Positions 11,378 to 19,592 are shown, counted from the stretch's first letter. The stretch: DNA of 64,000 nucleotides from Hyalangium versicolor (GCF_020103695.1 NZ_JAHXBF010000026.1:62001-126000), one strand, 5' to 3'. Notes: a model not told the origin generated them from the sequence alone. Translations and numbers: made by a program.

Positions 11378-13552
11378 ATGAAGAAGACGCTCCTGCTCCT
11401 GGCCCTGGTTGCAGCCCCGGCGCTCGCCGGCGAAGGAAAGTGGACTCCCCAACAGGTCCTCGAACTCGATCCCGCTTGGCTCAAGGCCCAGGGGCTCAAG
11501 GTGACGCCCCAGCGGCTGTGGGACCCCAAGCGGGGAACGGGGTTGCTGGCGGGCACTGTGAACGTGGGTGGGTGCTCGGGGTCCTTCATCTCGTCTACAG
11601 GCCTGATCATCACCAACCACCACTGTGCTTTCTCGATCATCCAGGAGCACAGCTCTCCGCAAAGAGATTTGATCACCCAGGGCTACCTGGCCACCAGCCG
11701 CGAGACGGAGCTGCCCGGCAAGGGAGCCCGTGTCCAAGTGCCTCGCAGCTTCAAGGACGTGACGAAGGAGATGCTCGCCGCGGTGCCTGCCGGCGCGGAT
11801 GATCTGACGCGCTACAAGGCCATCGAGCGCAAGCAGAAGGAGCTCGTCGCCGAGTGCGAGAAGCGCCCGGCCACGCGCTGCCAGGTGGCCACCTTCGACG
11901 GCGGAGTGCAGTACGTGCTGGTGGACGCGGTGGAACTGGCGGACGCACGGCTCGTCTACGCCCCGCCTCGCGCGGTGGGCGAGTACGGCGGTGAGGAGGA
12001 CAACTGGATGTGGCCGCGCCACACCGGAGACTTCGCCATCATCCGCGCGTACACCGCGCCGGATGGCTCGTCCGCGCCGTACAGCGAGAAGAACGTGCCC
12101 TACAAGGCGGAGTTCTTCTTCCCGCTGGCGACCCAGGGCGTGAAGCCTGGGGACTTCGTGATGGTGCTCGGCTATCCGGGCGTCACGTTCCGCACGATGC
12201 TGGCCGAGGAGATGGCCGAGCGCCAGTCGCGCTTCTACCCGCGTGTCGTGGATGTGGTGGGCGAGTCCATCCGCATCCTCGAGGAGGAAGGGGCGAAGGA
12301 CCCGGCCGGGAAGATCGCCGTCGCCTCCACTGTCAAGAGCCTGCACAACTGGCACAAGAACTCCGAGGGCCAGCTCGCTGGGATCAAGCGTGGGCGCATC
12401 ATCGAGAAGCAGCGCGAGGCCGAGCAGGCCGTGGTGAGCTGGGCCGAGAAGAAGCCTCAGTATGCGGAGGCGCTGCGGGCCCGCTCGGAGCTGCTCTCCC
12501 GGATCCAGGATTACGGCAAGACGTGGGAGCGCGAATTCCTGCTCGGCTCGCTCCGGGCCACCGCTCGCTCGGTCACCATGGCGGTGCACCTGTCTCGCCT
12601 GTCGCGCGAGCGGGCCAAGCCGGACATGGAGCGCGAGCCCGCGTACATGGAGCGCGAGCACCCCCGGATCAAGGATCAGCTGGAGCGCGAGCAGAAGAAC
12701 CTCTTCCTGCCCGCGGAGAAGCGGTTGCTCCAGGCCTTCGTGCGGCGCGCGCAGGCGCTCGGGCCCGAGGAGCGCATCGCCGCCGTGGACAAGCACTTCG
12801 GCGCCAAGGCCACCGACAAGGAGCTGGCGACCAAGGTGGATGCGCTCTACGCCGGCACGAAGCTGCTCACGCTCTCGGAGCGGATGGCCATGTTCAGCGA
12901 GACGGAGGCGCAACTGCAGGCGCGCAAGGATCCGCTGCTGGCCTTCGGGCTGGATCTGGCCATTGAGGTGGCCGCACTGGACGACCTGAAGGACAGCCGG
13001 GATGGTGCCTCGAAGCGGCTGCGCCCCGAGTGGCGCAAGGCGGTGATGGCCCACGCGGGCAAGCCCGTGGCGCCGGATGCCAATGGCACCCTGCGCGTCA
13101 CGTTTGCCAAGGTGCAGGGCTACTCGCCGCGCGATGGCATCTTTCACACGCCGCAGACCACGCTCACCGGCATGCTGGAGAAGAACCGGAACGCCGAGCC
13201 CTTCAACGTGCCGGAGAAGCTGAGCTCCACGGTGCAGGCGAAGCGGTTCGGCGCATGGGTGGATCCTGGGCTGAAGGACGTGCCGGTGGACTTCCTGGCG
13301 GACGCGGACACCACGGGTGGCAACTCGGGCAGCCCCACGGTGAACGGCAAGGGCGAGCTAGTGGGCGTGAACTTCGACCGGGTCTGGGAGAACGTGGCCA
13401 ATGATTTCGGCTACAACCCGGACGTGGCGCGCAACGTGAGCGTGGACGTGCGGTACGTGCTGTGGATGCTGGATCAAGTGGAGGACGCGGACGCGCTGCT
13501 GCGCGAGCTGGGCGTCCGCAAGGGCCCGCCGGTGGCCCGGGAGAACCGCTGA
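11378..13552 (+). CDS. S46 family dipeptidyl-peptidase (DPP7/DPP11-like)
   Basis: 724 residues, the usual length for S46. A signal peptide (about 1-18) directs it to the periplasm or outside. The chymotrypsin-like fold shows the catalytic His in ITNHHCAF (about residue 81-82) and the nucleophile in TTGGNSGSP (about Ser650). These enzymes remove dipeptides from the N-termini of oligopeptides. In the S46 family the residue 18 past the Ser sets specificity: Gly in DPP7, Arg in DPP11. Here that position falls on the Arg of NFDRVWEN, which predicts preference for Asp or Glu at P1. The ATG at 11378 starts the signal peptide and has a purine-rich GGGAAAGG before it. The stop overlaps the start of the next gene (TGATG). 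Confidence 0.92.
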   Translation: MKKTLLLLALVAAPALAGEGKWTPQQVLELDPAWLKAQGLKVTPQRLWDPKRGTGLLAGTVNVGGCSGSFISSTGLIITNHHCAFSIIQEHSSPQRDLITQGYLATSRETELPGKGARVQVPRSFKDVTKEMLAAVPAGADDLTRYKAIERKQKELVAECEKRPATRCQVATFDGGVQYVLVDAVELADARLVYAPPRAVGEYGGEEDNWMWPRHTGDFAIIRAYTAPDGSSAPYSEKNVPYKAEFFFPLATQGVKPGDFVMVLGYPGVTFRTMLAEEMAERQSRFYPRVVDVVGESIRILEEEGAKDPAGKIAVASTVKSLHNWHKNSEGQLAGIKRGRIIEKQREAEQAVVSWAEKKPQYAEALRARSELLSRIQDYGKTWEREFLLGSLRATARSVTMAVHLSRLSRERAKPDMEREPAYMEREHPRIKDQLEREQKNLFLPAEKRLLQAFVRRAQALGPEERIAAVDKHFGAKATDKELATKVDALYAGTKLLTLSERMAMFSETEAQLQARKDPLLAFGLDLAIEVAALDDLKDSRDGASKRLRPEWRKAVMAHAGKPVAPDANGTLRVTFAKVQGYSPRDGIFHTPQTTLTGMLEKNRNAEPFNVPEKLSSTVQAKRFGAWVDPGLKDVPVDFLADADTTGGNSGSPTVNGKGELVGVNFDRVWENVANDFGYNPDVARNVSVDVRYVLWMLDQVEDADALLRELGVRKGPPVARENR

Positions 13553-14199
13553 TGTCGGATGCATCTTCGCTCCCGCTGCCCGTTTTCAAGCCCGAGGAGC
13601 GGGTATGCGGCAACTGCAAGCTGTGGAGCCCACACTCGGTGGATCACCGGGGCTGGGTGGGGCCGTGCCGCATCTACCCGGGGCGGGGGCTGTTCCCGCC
13701 CTCGGCGCCCCTGTGTGACAAGTTCGCGCCTCGAGGCGGAGTCACGGTCCCGGAGGCCGCGCCCGCTGCTCGTGCGAGGGCTGCGCGCAGCGTGGCTCCG
13801 GTGGTGCGGCGCAAGAGTGACCCGAACGAGATCGTTGAGCTGGGAGACCTGAACATGACGCGCGAAGAGCTGATGGAGATCTTCCGGGAGGCTGCGGGAG
13901 AGACGGAGGCGCCGCCGCTGGCGGGAAAGTGGGAGGGCGGCACGCTGCGGCTGATTCCCGGCAATGCGGAGCTGCAGGCCAAGGACCTGCCGATCGACAA
14001 CCTGTTCCACAAGGTGGTGATGGTGAGGGATCGGCTGCGCACGTTGGAGCAGAAGATCAACGGGCACAGCAAGCTGACGGACGCCGAGAAGGTGGAGATG
14101 CAGAGCTACATCACCCGCGTCTACGGCTCGTTGACGAGCTTCAACATCCTGTTCCGCGAGAAGGGCGACCAGTTCGTGGGGCAGAAGGGCGAGGAGTGA
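13552..14199 (+). CDS. Hypothetical protein with N-terminal Cys motif, coupled to S46 peptidase
   Basis: 215 residues. The N-terminus holds CGNCKLW, a Cys about 25 residues later in GPCRIYPG, and another in PLCDKF: a four-Cys pattern that could bind zinc or an iron-sulfur cluster. The rest is polar and helical with no membrane segment; the C-terminal 80 residues look like a helical hairpin. It starts at 13552, with its ATG sharing a base with the peptidase stop (TGATG), so translation is coupled. I do not recognise the family. A cytoplasmic accessory role for the exported peptidase would be surprising, so the pairing may only reflect shared regulation. Confidence 0.78.
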   Translation: MSDASSLPLPVFKPEERVCGNCKLWSPHSVDHRGWVGPCRIYPGRGLFPPSAPLCDKFAPRGGVTVPEAAPAARARAARSVAPVVRRKSDPNEIVELGDLNMTREELMEIFREAAGETEAPPLAGKWEGGTLRLIPGNAELQAKDLPIDNLFHKVVMVRDRLRTLEQKINGHSKLTDAEKVEMQSYITRVYGSLTSFNILFREKGDQFVGQKGEE

Positions 14200-14223
14200 G
14201 CTGCGGTCCGGAGGGTCTGTGCC

Positions 14224-14712
14224 TCACGGGCCCACGGCCCCCAGTGTATAGGTCGGGGGAGGGATGATCTTCGCCAGCACGAAGCCGATGACGGGGATCT
14301 CGTAGGCCCTGTAGCGGAGCACCTCCATGCGTTCCTCGAATGTGAGGTTCTCGGTGGAGGAGGAGTGCTTGGAGCCGAGCTTGATGAGCAGGGGCATCAG
14401 GAGCACCAGCGCAAAGGCTGTCGCGGTGAGCAGCGCGGTCCCCATGCGCACTCGCGCTCGCCGCAGGCCCACCGGACAGTCGCGGGTGAGTACAGTCCCA
14501 TCCCAGCGTTTGTAGAGCCGCAGGCACAGCCTTCCGTTCGAGCGCTGGACCAACTCTTCCACCTCGGTGGTGGTCATCGCGCGGACGTTGTAGACGTTGA
14601 GCTTGCAACTGGCGCAGTGGCGGACCCGGTCGTCGCCTTTCATGGCGTCCCAGCGCTCGTAACAAGGCGACGCCACCTGCAGCTTCTGAAGGTCGAACTT
14701 CGTTTCGGCCAT
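14224..14712 (-). CDS. Small membrane protein with N-terminal Cys-rich domain
   Basis: 162 residues. The first 80 hold SPCYERWDAM, RHCASCKLNVYN and GRLCLRLY..DGTVLTRDCP, a compact domain with paired Cys that is found at the N-terminus of many otherwise unrelated proteins in myxobacteria and planctomycetes. One hydrophobic segment (about 91-111) follows and then a short outer tail, so the Cys-rich part is probably cytoplasmic. Function unknown; redox sensing or metal binding are possible. It stands alone, convergent with the peptidase pair and divergent from the acetyltransferase gene. Confidence 0.72.
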   Translation of the reverse strand: MAETKFDLQKLQVASPCYERWDAMKGDDRVRHCASCKLNVYNVRAMTTTEVEELVQRSNGRLCLRLYKRWDGTVLTRDCPVGLRRARVRMGTALLTATAFALVLLMPLLIKLGSKHSSSTENLTFEERMEVLRYRAYEIPVIGFVLAKIIPPPTYTLGAVGP

Positions 14713-14792
14713 GGGAGACCTCCCGCGCTGCGCCTATTCTGCCACGTTTCCGAACTGGACGCTGCGTCCACGCCTGGGCGAGGGTGCGTGCC

Positions 14793-15611
14793 ATGCCATC
14801 CTTCTCTTCGAACGCCCGGCCTGTTGTGGACCTCGGTCTCGCGCGGCGCGTGGAGCTTGCCCAGGCCGCCCAGAACCGCAGTGCCACTCCGGCCGACGGT
14901 GTTCTCGAAGTGGCGGGTGGGCTCGCTCTGTTCAACGGCCCGGGTTCACCTCTCACGCAGGCAATAGCGCTCGGCCTGAGCGGGCCGGTCTCGCCGGAGG
15001 ATGTGGACAGGGTGGAGTCCCACCTGGGGCGCGGTGGAGGAGCCATCCCGATCGAACTGCTGCCCTTTGCTGACCCATCGCTCTCGCAGGAGCTGGGCCG
15101 GCGCGGCTACCGCGTGGCCGAGTTCCAGCAGGTGTTCGTGCGCGACCTGTCTGGGCGCTGGCCCGAGTCTCCGCAGGTGGAGGTGCGTCCCATCCACCGA
15201 GAGGAGGCCGAGGTGTTTGCCCTCACGGTGGCCCGTGCCTTCATGGGGCGCGAGGAAGTGTCGGACGCAGAGGCTTCGCTCATATTGCCGATGGCGACGA
15301 CGCCAGGGACCACCTGCTTTCTGGCATTCGTGAACGGCGAGCCTGCCGGGGGAGGGACCGTGGCCTTGCATGAGGGAGTCGCGACGCTCTCGGGAACAGG
15401 GATACGTGAGCGCTTCCGCGGCCAGGGGCTCCAGCAGGCACTGATCGCCGCGCGGCTGGACTGGGCGGCGCGTCAGGGGTGCACGTTGGCAGCCAGCAGC
15501 ACCCTGCCGGCCACCGCATCCCAGCGGAACATGGAGCGCATGGGGTTCTTTGTCGCCTACCCCAAGGTCGTGATGGTGCGAGAACCCGCCAGGAATGGAA
15601 TGGAGAGGTGA
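14793..15611 (+). CDS. GNAT family N-acetyltransferase
   Basis: 272 residues. The C-terminal half carries the GNAT fold, with the acetyl-CoA loop in RERFRGQGLQQALI (R/Q-x-x-G-x-G/A type), preceded by a central beta strand GTVALHEGVATLSGTGI and followed by ASSTLPATASQRNMERMGF, a typical motif B ending. The N-terminal half looks like a degenerate second GNAT repeat. It probably transfers an acetyl group to a small molecule or peptide amine; substrate unknown. ATG at 14793 is preferred to a GTG nine bases earlier because GAGG lies at proper spacing. Its last codons are part of the duplicated block that follows. Confidence 0.82.
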   Translation: MPSFSSNARPVVDLGLARRVELAQAAQNRSATPADGVLEVAGGLALFNGPGSPLTQAIALGLSGPVSPEDVDRVESHLGRGGGAIPIELLPFADPSLSQELGRRGYRVAEFQQVFVRDLSGRWPESPQVEVRPIHREEAEVFALTVARAFMGREEVSDAEASLILPMATTPGTTCFLAFVNGEPAGGGTVALHEGVATLSGTGIRERFRGQGLQQALIAARLDWAARQGCTLAASSTLPATASQRNMERMGFFVAYPKVVMVREPARNGMER

Positions 15612-15616
15612 ACTGG

Positions 15617-16081
15617 CTACTGCGGCTTCTTCGATGGCTGCGGCTTTGCCCGCTCGAGAATGGGGTAGTAGCACGAGCCTTTCCACTCATACGCATCGTC
15701 ACTGCAAGGCGGATGCATATTCGTCATCAGGTGCCAGCACCCGCCATTGATCTCGACAAAGTTGCCTCGGCATGGAGCGCGGCGCTGCCCTGGAAGCAGC
15801 TCATCCAGCACCATCGCAATGACCCTCGCCTCCATGCTGTCAGGGAGCCTTGCTGACGCCACACGGGTGATCGGCGTGCTGTCCCCGAGCCCCCGCGTTC
15901 CCGCCTTTCTCGCCGCTCCATCTTCCAGAGCCTCAGCTCGCGCAACCTGGGGAGCCTCTTCACTCTGCCCACGACTCCGCCACTTGATGCCAACACACAG
16001 TAGGACTGCGGCAGCAGATGCCAGCCCCAGCCGCAATACACGGGAGTGCTTCGAGGACTTAAAGGTGGGCATGTCCATCAT
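15617..16081 (-). CDS. Anchor-only paralogue of the adjacent Ser/Thr kinase
   Basis: 154 residues. It has the first few residues of the neighbouring kinase (MDMPT), then jumps straight to the membrane anchor and outer domain. A hydrophobic segment (about 16-34) precedes a Pro/Ala/Glu-rich linker and a C-terminal domain with four Cys spaced exactly 11 residues apart (APCRGN, GGCWHLM, PPCSDD, GSCYYP). No kinase motif remains. The ATG at 16081 is chosen because GGAG lies 6 bases upstream, as in the full-length copy. The frame, membrane segment and Cys are all intact, which argues for a functional membrane protein rather than debris. It might pair with or compete with the kinase through the outer domain. 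Confidence 0.78.
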   Translation of the reverse strand: MMDMPTFKSSKHSRVLRLGLASAAAVLLCVGIKWRSRGQSEEAPQVARAEALEDGAARKAGTRGLGDSTPITRVASARLPDSMEARVIAMVLDELLPGQRRAPCRGNFVEINGGCWHLMTNMHPPCSDDAYEWKGSCYYPILERAKPQPSKKPQ

Positions 16082-16103
16082 CAGGTACTCCGGCATGCGA
16101 GAG

Positions 16104-16128
16104 GGTCACGGCAAGCCAAGCCGTCACC
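16104..16128 (-). promoter_or_regulatory. Degenerate copy of kinase leader inverted repeat
   Basis: GGTCACGGC-N7-GCCGTCACC, the counterpart of the perfect repeat at 17780-17804, with one C-C mismatch in the stem. It sits 23 bp before the start of the anchor-only gene. Confidence 0.4.
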
Positions 16129-16215
16129 AACGCTACCTCATGAGTAGTGTCCCATCGTGGCGTCCTGTCAAGTCTGCTGCCCTGCGCGCCGCGGCTCGAA
16201 TGGAGAGGTAGCCGG

Positions 16216-17757
16216 CTACCGCGGCTTCTTCGATGTACGGGGCTTCACCCGGTCGAGAATGGGGTAGTAGCACGAGCCTTTCCACTCATACGCATCGTCG
16301 CCACAAGGCGGTTGCGTGTTCGTCATCAGGTGCCAGCACCCCCCGTTGATCGCGACCGTGTTACCTCGACATGGAGCGCGGCGCTGCCCTGGAAGCGGCT
16401 CATCTGGCAACTCTGTCGCAATGATCCTCGCATCCAGGATGTCAGGGAGCCTTTCTGGCGCCACACGGGTGATCGGCGTGCTGTCCCCGAGTCCCCGCGT
16501 TCCCGCATCAGGCGCCGCCCCATTTCCCAGAGCCTCAGTTCGCGCAATCTCGGGAGCCTCTTCGCTCTGCCGACGATTGTTCAGCCCGATGCCCATGGCC
16601 AGCAGGACTGCGGCAGCAGCAAGCCCCGACCACAGCACGTGGGGGCGCTTCGAGGACTTTGAGTCAGACACCCAAGCCTCTTCATGGACAGGCGCGTCCA
16701 GCAACTCAGGCGTGGGCCAGTCATCGCCAGCCAGCGGAGCCTCGCGAGGGGGCACTGCGGCGTTGTTGGGGGCAAGCTGCTCCGAAGCTGCGCCCCGGGG
16801 CTCCCATGGGACAGGGATGCTCACCGCCTCGGGCGCCTGTTCCTTCATGCCGAACAGGGGAACATCGGCCTCGGCCCCTGCGCGCTCTGCGAGCGACTCG
16901 GCGGCCTCCGCCACTTCGCGCGCCTCGCCTCGTGCCGTCGGCTCCCGAGCCATCACCTGTTCGATGAGGGTCACGAACCCCGGCAGCATCTGCACATCAC
17001 GGTCCTGGGGCTGCAATTCCAGCAGGCGTCGCTCATTCCGCGCAGACTCTCCCGCCTCCGGATCTGTCCCCGGAGGTGGATACATCCCCGTGACGAGCTT
17101 GTAGAGACTGACACCCAGCGCATAGAGGTCATCCGCCGGGCGAGCCTCATAGCGCGCGCCCTTCTCGCGCCAGTGCGCCCACTGGAAGCGATGCGCCTCG
17201 CGACTGCGGTACTCGGGAGTGCCCGGAGCCATGATGCGCTCGGTGAGGGGAGGCGCGCCCGCCCAGGTGCCCGAGCCAAAGTCCGTGAGGAGCGCGCGCC
17301 CTTCAGGTTCCACGAGGATGTTGTCCCCCTTCACGTCCCGATGCAGGCCCCCGGAGCGGTGCAGCACTTCCAGCCCCCACGCCACCTGCGCCACCACGCG
17401 CAGCACCTGGCGCTGGGTTGCCGAGTGCACGCGTGCCCACTGATAGAGCGGAAGCCCCCGGATCCACTCCATCACCAGATAGGGGTGCACCGTGTCCGCG
17501 CTGGAGTGCCACCACCCCCGGTCCAGCAATCGCGGTATCGCTGGGTGACGAAGGCGCGAGAGGAGCTCCATCTCCCGGTTAAAGCGCGGGTCCTGGGGGA
17601 ACAAGGCCAGTTTGAGCGCCACGGGCAAGGAGCCCGGATGTCCGGCACGTCGAGCCCGGAACACCACGCCGTAGGTGCCCCGCCCGCCGTAGCCCTCCAC
17701 ACGCCAGGGGCCCACCAGGTGGCCAGGCCGAAGCGAGTCGGGAGTGGGCAAGTCCAT
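16216..17757 (-). CDS. Transmembrane Hanks-type Ser/Thr protein kinase with four-Cys outer domain
   Basis: 513 residues. The kinase domain (about 14-290) has a glycine loop GYGGRGTYGVVF, the ATP-binding Lys49 in VALKL, the catalytic loop HRDVKGDN (Asp141, Lys143, Asn146), the metal motif DFGSG (Asp159) and an APGTPEYRS activation segment, so it should be active. One membrane segment (about 374-392) leads to an outer tail of 121 residues with Cys463, 474, 485 and 496, each 11 apart, likely two disulfides. Such kinases are abundant in myxobacteria and sense envelope signals. The ATG at 17757 has GGAG 6 bases upstream. A kinase-less copy of the same gene follows immediately downstream on the same strand. 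Confidence 0.92.
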   Translation of the reverse strand: MDLPTPDSLRPGHLVGPWRVEGYGGRGTYGVVFRARRAGHPGSLPVALKLALFPQDPRFNREMELLSRLRHPAIPRLLDRGWWHSSADTVHPYLVMEWIRGLPLYQWARVHSATQRQVLRVVAQVAWGLEVLHRSGGLHRDVKGDNILVEPEGRALLTDFGSGTWAGAPPLTERIMAPGTPEYRSREAHRFQWAHWREKGARYEARPADDLYALGVSLYKLVTGMYPPPGTDPEAGESARNERRLLELQPQDRDVQMLPGFVTLIEQVMAREPTARGEAREVAEAAESLAERAGAEADVPLFGMKEQAPEAVSIPVPWEPRGAASEQLAPNNAAVPPREAPLAGDDWPTPELLDAPVHEEAWVSDSKSSKRPHVLWSGLAAAAVLLAMGIGLNNRRQSEEAPEIARTEALGNGAAPDAGTRGLGDSTPITRVAPERLPDILDARIIATELPDEPLPGQRRAPCRGNTVAINGGCWHLMTNTQPPCGDDAYEWKGSCYYPILDRVKPRTSKKPR

Positions 17758-17779
17758 CGGGTACTCCGGCGTGCGAGAG

Positions 17780-17804
17780 GGTGACGGCAAGCCAGGCCGT
17801 CACC
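17780..17804 (-). promoter_or_regulatory. 9-bp perfect inverted repeat in kinase leader
   Basis: GGTGACGGC-N7-GCCGTCACC, 23-47 bp upstream of the kinase start codon. It may be an operator or a hairpin in the mRNA leader. The duplicated copy at 16104 has lost perfect pairing. Confidence 0.5.
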
Positions 17805-17977
17805 GGCACTACCCCATGAGTAGTGTCTCATCGTGACGCCCTGTCAAGTCTACTGCCCTGCGCGCTGTTAATCGGCGTCCCAGGCGGAATGCCGCCCCGC
17901 ATCGCCACACCCCTGAGCCTGCTACGCACCGGTCTTGAGTAGCTTCACCGGGTAGAGTGGCCAGCAGTACTTGCACC

Positions 17978-18370
17978 TCAGTCATCGAGAGCGTAGTAGC
18001 CCGCATCACTCAGCTTGGAGCGGACTTCAGCGACAGCATCCGGTAGTTGGGCCGCCTCGGACTCAGCTCCGAACGAATCATGGAGCACGTCGAAGTAGTT
18101 CTTCGTGAAGGCCACGGCAATGGCTCGGGAGATGGCTCGAAAGGACATCTCCTCCGCTAGGACACCCAGGAGCGGAATGTAGAGATGTTCTGGCACGCCT
18201 TGAGGAAAGGCGCGCACGAGGAGTTCGCAGACAGGTTTGAGCGGGTCGGAGTCCGGGAGGTTCATGAGGCGAGCAAGCTTCAACTCTAACAGAGCAGCCT
18301 CGCGAAGCCGTGTGTCAATACTCCGCACTCCAGGTTCCGAAACCGGCGTCCGTTCGAGGAGCTCGATCAA
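17978..18370 (-). CDS. Hypothetical protein, mostly helical
   Basis: 130 residues if read from the TTG at 18370. The sequence is helical and acidic with no Cys, no signal peptide and no membrane segment. The central part (VPEHLYIPLLGVLAEEMSF) looks like a buried helix pair. I do not recognise it. The start is uncertain: there is no clear ribosome site and the gene could begin further in. It lies next to the tRNA-like fragment at 18490, so the 5' end may have been cut by a recombination event. Confidence 0.5.
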   Translation of the reverse strand: MIELLERTPVSEPGVRSIDTRLREAALLELKLARLMNLPDSDPLKPVCELLVRAFPQGVPEHLYIPLLGVLAEEMSFRAISRAIAVAFTKNYFDVLHDSFGAESEAAQLPDAVAEVRSKLSDAGYYALDD

Positions 18371-18771
18371 ACCGCGTGGCGCAAGGGACGTCCCTGGTCA
18401 GGGACTCTTCGTCCCATGGACAGCTGCCCCGCCAGCGTGACCTCGGCCATCAGCACCGCTCGGGCGAAGAAGTGAAGAAGCTCGGAGTGGTGGGTTCGAT
18501 TCCCGCCGCTTCGACGGTGAGCCCTGGCTTGGGGAATGTACGCAGCAGAATCTGGTACGCCCCTCTCGACTCGTTGTGGTCGACTGGCTGGGCGATCGTC
18601 GATACCGGGTCGACGCGTCGGGAGGCAGCGCTACGTGACAGAGAGAGCCTTGGGACGGACTTGCCTGTTCACCGCAGTGATGGTCTTCAGCTTCTCCGCC
18701 ATGTCCTGCTGGAGGCCGGAGGCTCGTTCCAGCGGCGCGAACCACCTCTTGCACACCGAGCCGTTCTAGCC
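18371..18771. other. 400-bp stretch without a convincing gene
   Basis: One forward frame stays open here, but its translation is Arg/Ser-rich and unlike a protein, as expected from high GC content. The only recognisable element is the tRNA/tmRNA-like 3' end at 18490-18514. The upstream control region of the gene at 18772 must also lie here. Confidence 0.6.
18490..18514 (+). other. tRNA/tmRNA-like 3' end fragment (possible attachment-site relic)
   Basis: GTGGG-TTCGATT-CCCGC folds as a T-arm with a 5-bp stem (one G-U pair) and a canonical 7-base T-loop. The following CGCTTCGA resembles the acceptor end of tmRNA or a tRNA. No matching 5' half, D-arm or anticodon arm was found in the preceding 400 bp. 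Such 3' ends are classic integration sites, so this may be the scar of an integrated element. Confidence 0.4.
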
Positions 18772-19557
18772 ATGGGAAATCCATCACCCGTTGCAGCAGC
18801 GTTCCAGTCGGCGTTCGAGCGTGAGTTCCTACCCCTGCTGAAGCTGCTGGGCTTCGTGGCCGGCAAGCCAAAGAAGGGCAAGCCAGGGCTGATCGTGGCC
18901 CTGGCCACGCGTGCCTTGACCCCGGAGAGTCGCCTCGAAGTGATGCTCTGGTGCCAGGCCGAGCGCCCGTTACTCCGTTTCAGGTTCGACCGGGTGGAGC
19001 CGATTCAGGGTGTCGAGTGCTCGGGGCAGATCGCGCTCGACGTGCCGTGGCAAGACCCCGCCTTCCCGAAGCCGCTGAGTCTCGATTCCAGCGCCAACGA
19101 GTTCTTGCCCACGGAGAGCCCCGAACGCCTCTCGGTCGCCATCACCTTTCTGGCGGGCGCCTTCGCGGCGAGCCTCCCCACTCGCGCGCAGGAAGTCCCA
19201 GAGCTCAGCGAGGCACTTCGCGCCGCGGCGGCGACGGCCGAGTGGAAGGCGGCTGTGGATCGCGCCAAGGAACTCTGGGAGAAGCGTCACATGCGGGGTG
19301 AAGTCGATGAGCGGGAAGTTCCCGCGACCCTTGTCTTCATGGGAGCGAACCTCGTGACGCTCGAGGCCGAAGGGGAACGCCTGACGTTCCGCATGGACAC
19401 GAAGGCGCTGGACCGCGGCCTCCCCTGGTCCGTCTCAAGGTGGATCAAGAACCCCGCCGGGAGCCTCGTTGCCCTGAGGCTCATCAATGGTAAGAGGGCG
19501 TGGGACTTCGACGCTCGGGGCCAGTTTCTCGGAGAGGCGGGGAAGGCTTCCCGGTGA
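18772..19557 (+). CDS. Hypothetical cytoplasmic protein
   Basis: 261 residues from the ATG at 18772. No signal peptide, membrane segment or known catalytic motif. The sequence has two similar halves of mixed alpha/beta character; the first contains LLKLLGFVAGKPKKGK and the second VPATLVFMGANLVTLEAEG. I do not recognise the family. Codon use shows the strong G/C third-position bias of real genes here, and the frame ends cleanly before the convergent P450 gene. The start is judged only from where plausible protein sequence begins; no good ribosome site is visible. Confidence 0.6.
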   Translation: MGNPSPVAAAFQSAFEREFLPLLKLLGFVAGKPKKGKPGLIVALATRALTPESRLEVMLWCQAERPLLRFRFDRVEPIQGVECSGQIALDVPWQDPAFPKPLSLDSSANEFLPTESPERLSVAITFLAGAFAASLPTRAQEVPELSEALRAAAATAEWKAAVDRAKELWEKRHMRGEVDEREVPATLVFMGANLVTLEAEGERLTFRMDTKALDRGLPWSVSRWIKNPAGSLVALRLINGKRAWDFDARGQFLGEAGKASR

Positions 19558-19592
19558 CGGTCTCCGTCCCAGGAGGTTTGTGACGCCAGCTG

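Larger units (their letters stand above)
15598..16190. repeat. Tandem duplication, copy 1 (kinase domain deleted)
   Basis: Begins with GAATGGAGAGGT inside the acetyltransferase 3' end and matches the block starting exactly 600 bp later at 16198. Matching runs include the outer-domain coding sequence, the start region and about 90 bp upstream of it. About 1.08 kb equivalent to the kinase and linker of copy 2 is missing, in frame. Confidence 0.85.
16198..17866. repeat. Tandem duplication, copy 2 (complete kinase gene)
   Basis: Second copy of the block that starts at 15598. It holds the full kinase gene and the same upstream sequence, ending around CTGCCCTGCGCGC. Confidence 0.85.

Noticed and set aside
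18140..18514. Complete tmRNA gene ending at the T-arm
   Set aside because: No tmRNA 5' end or tag reading frame is visible upstream; only the 3' end is supported.
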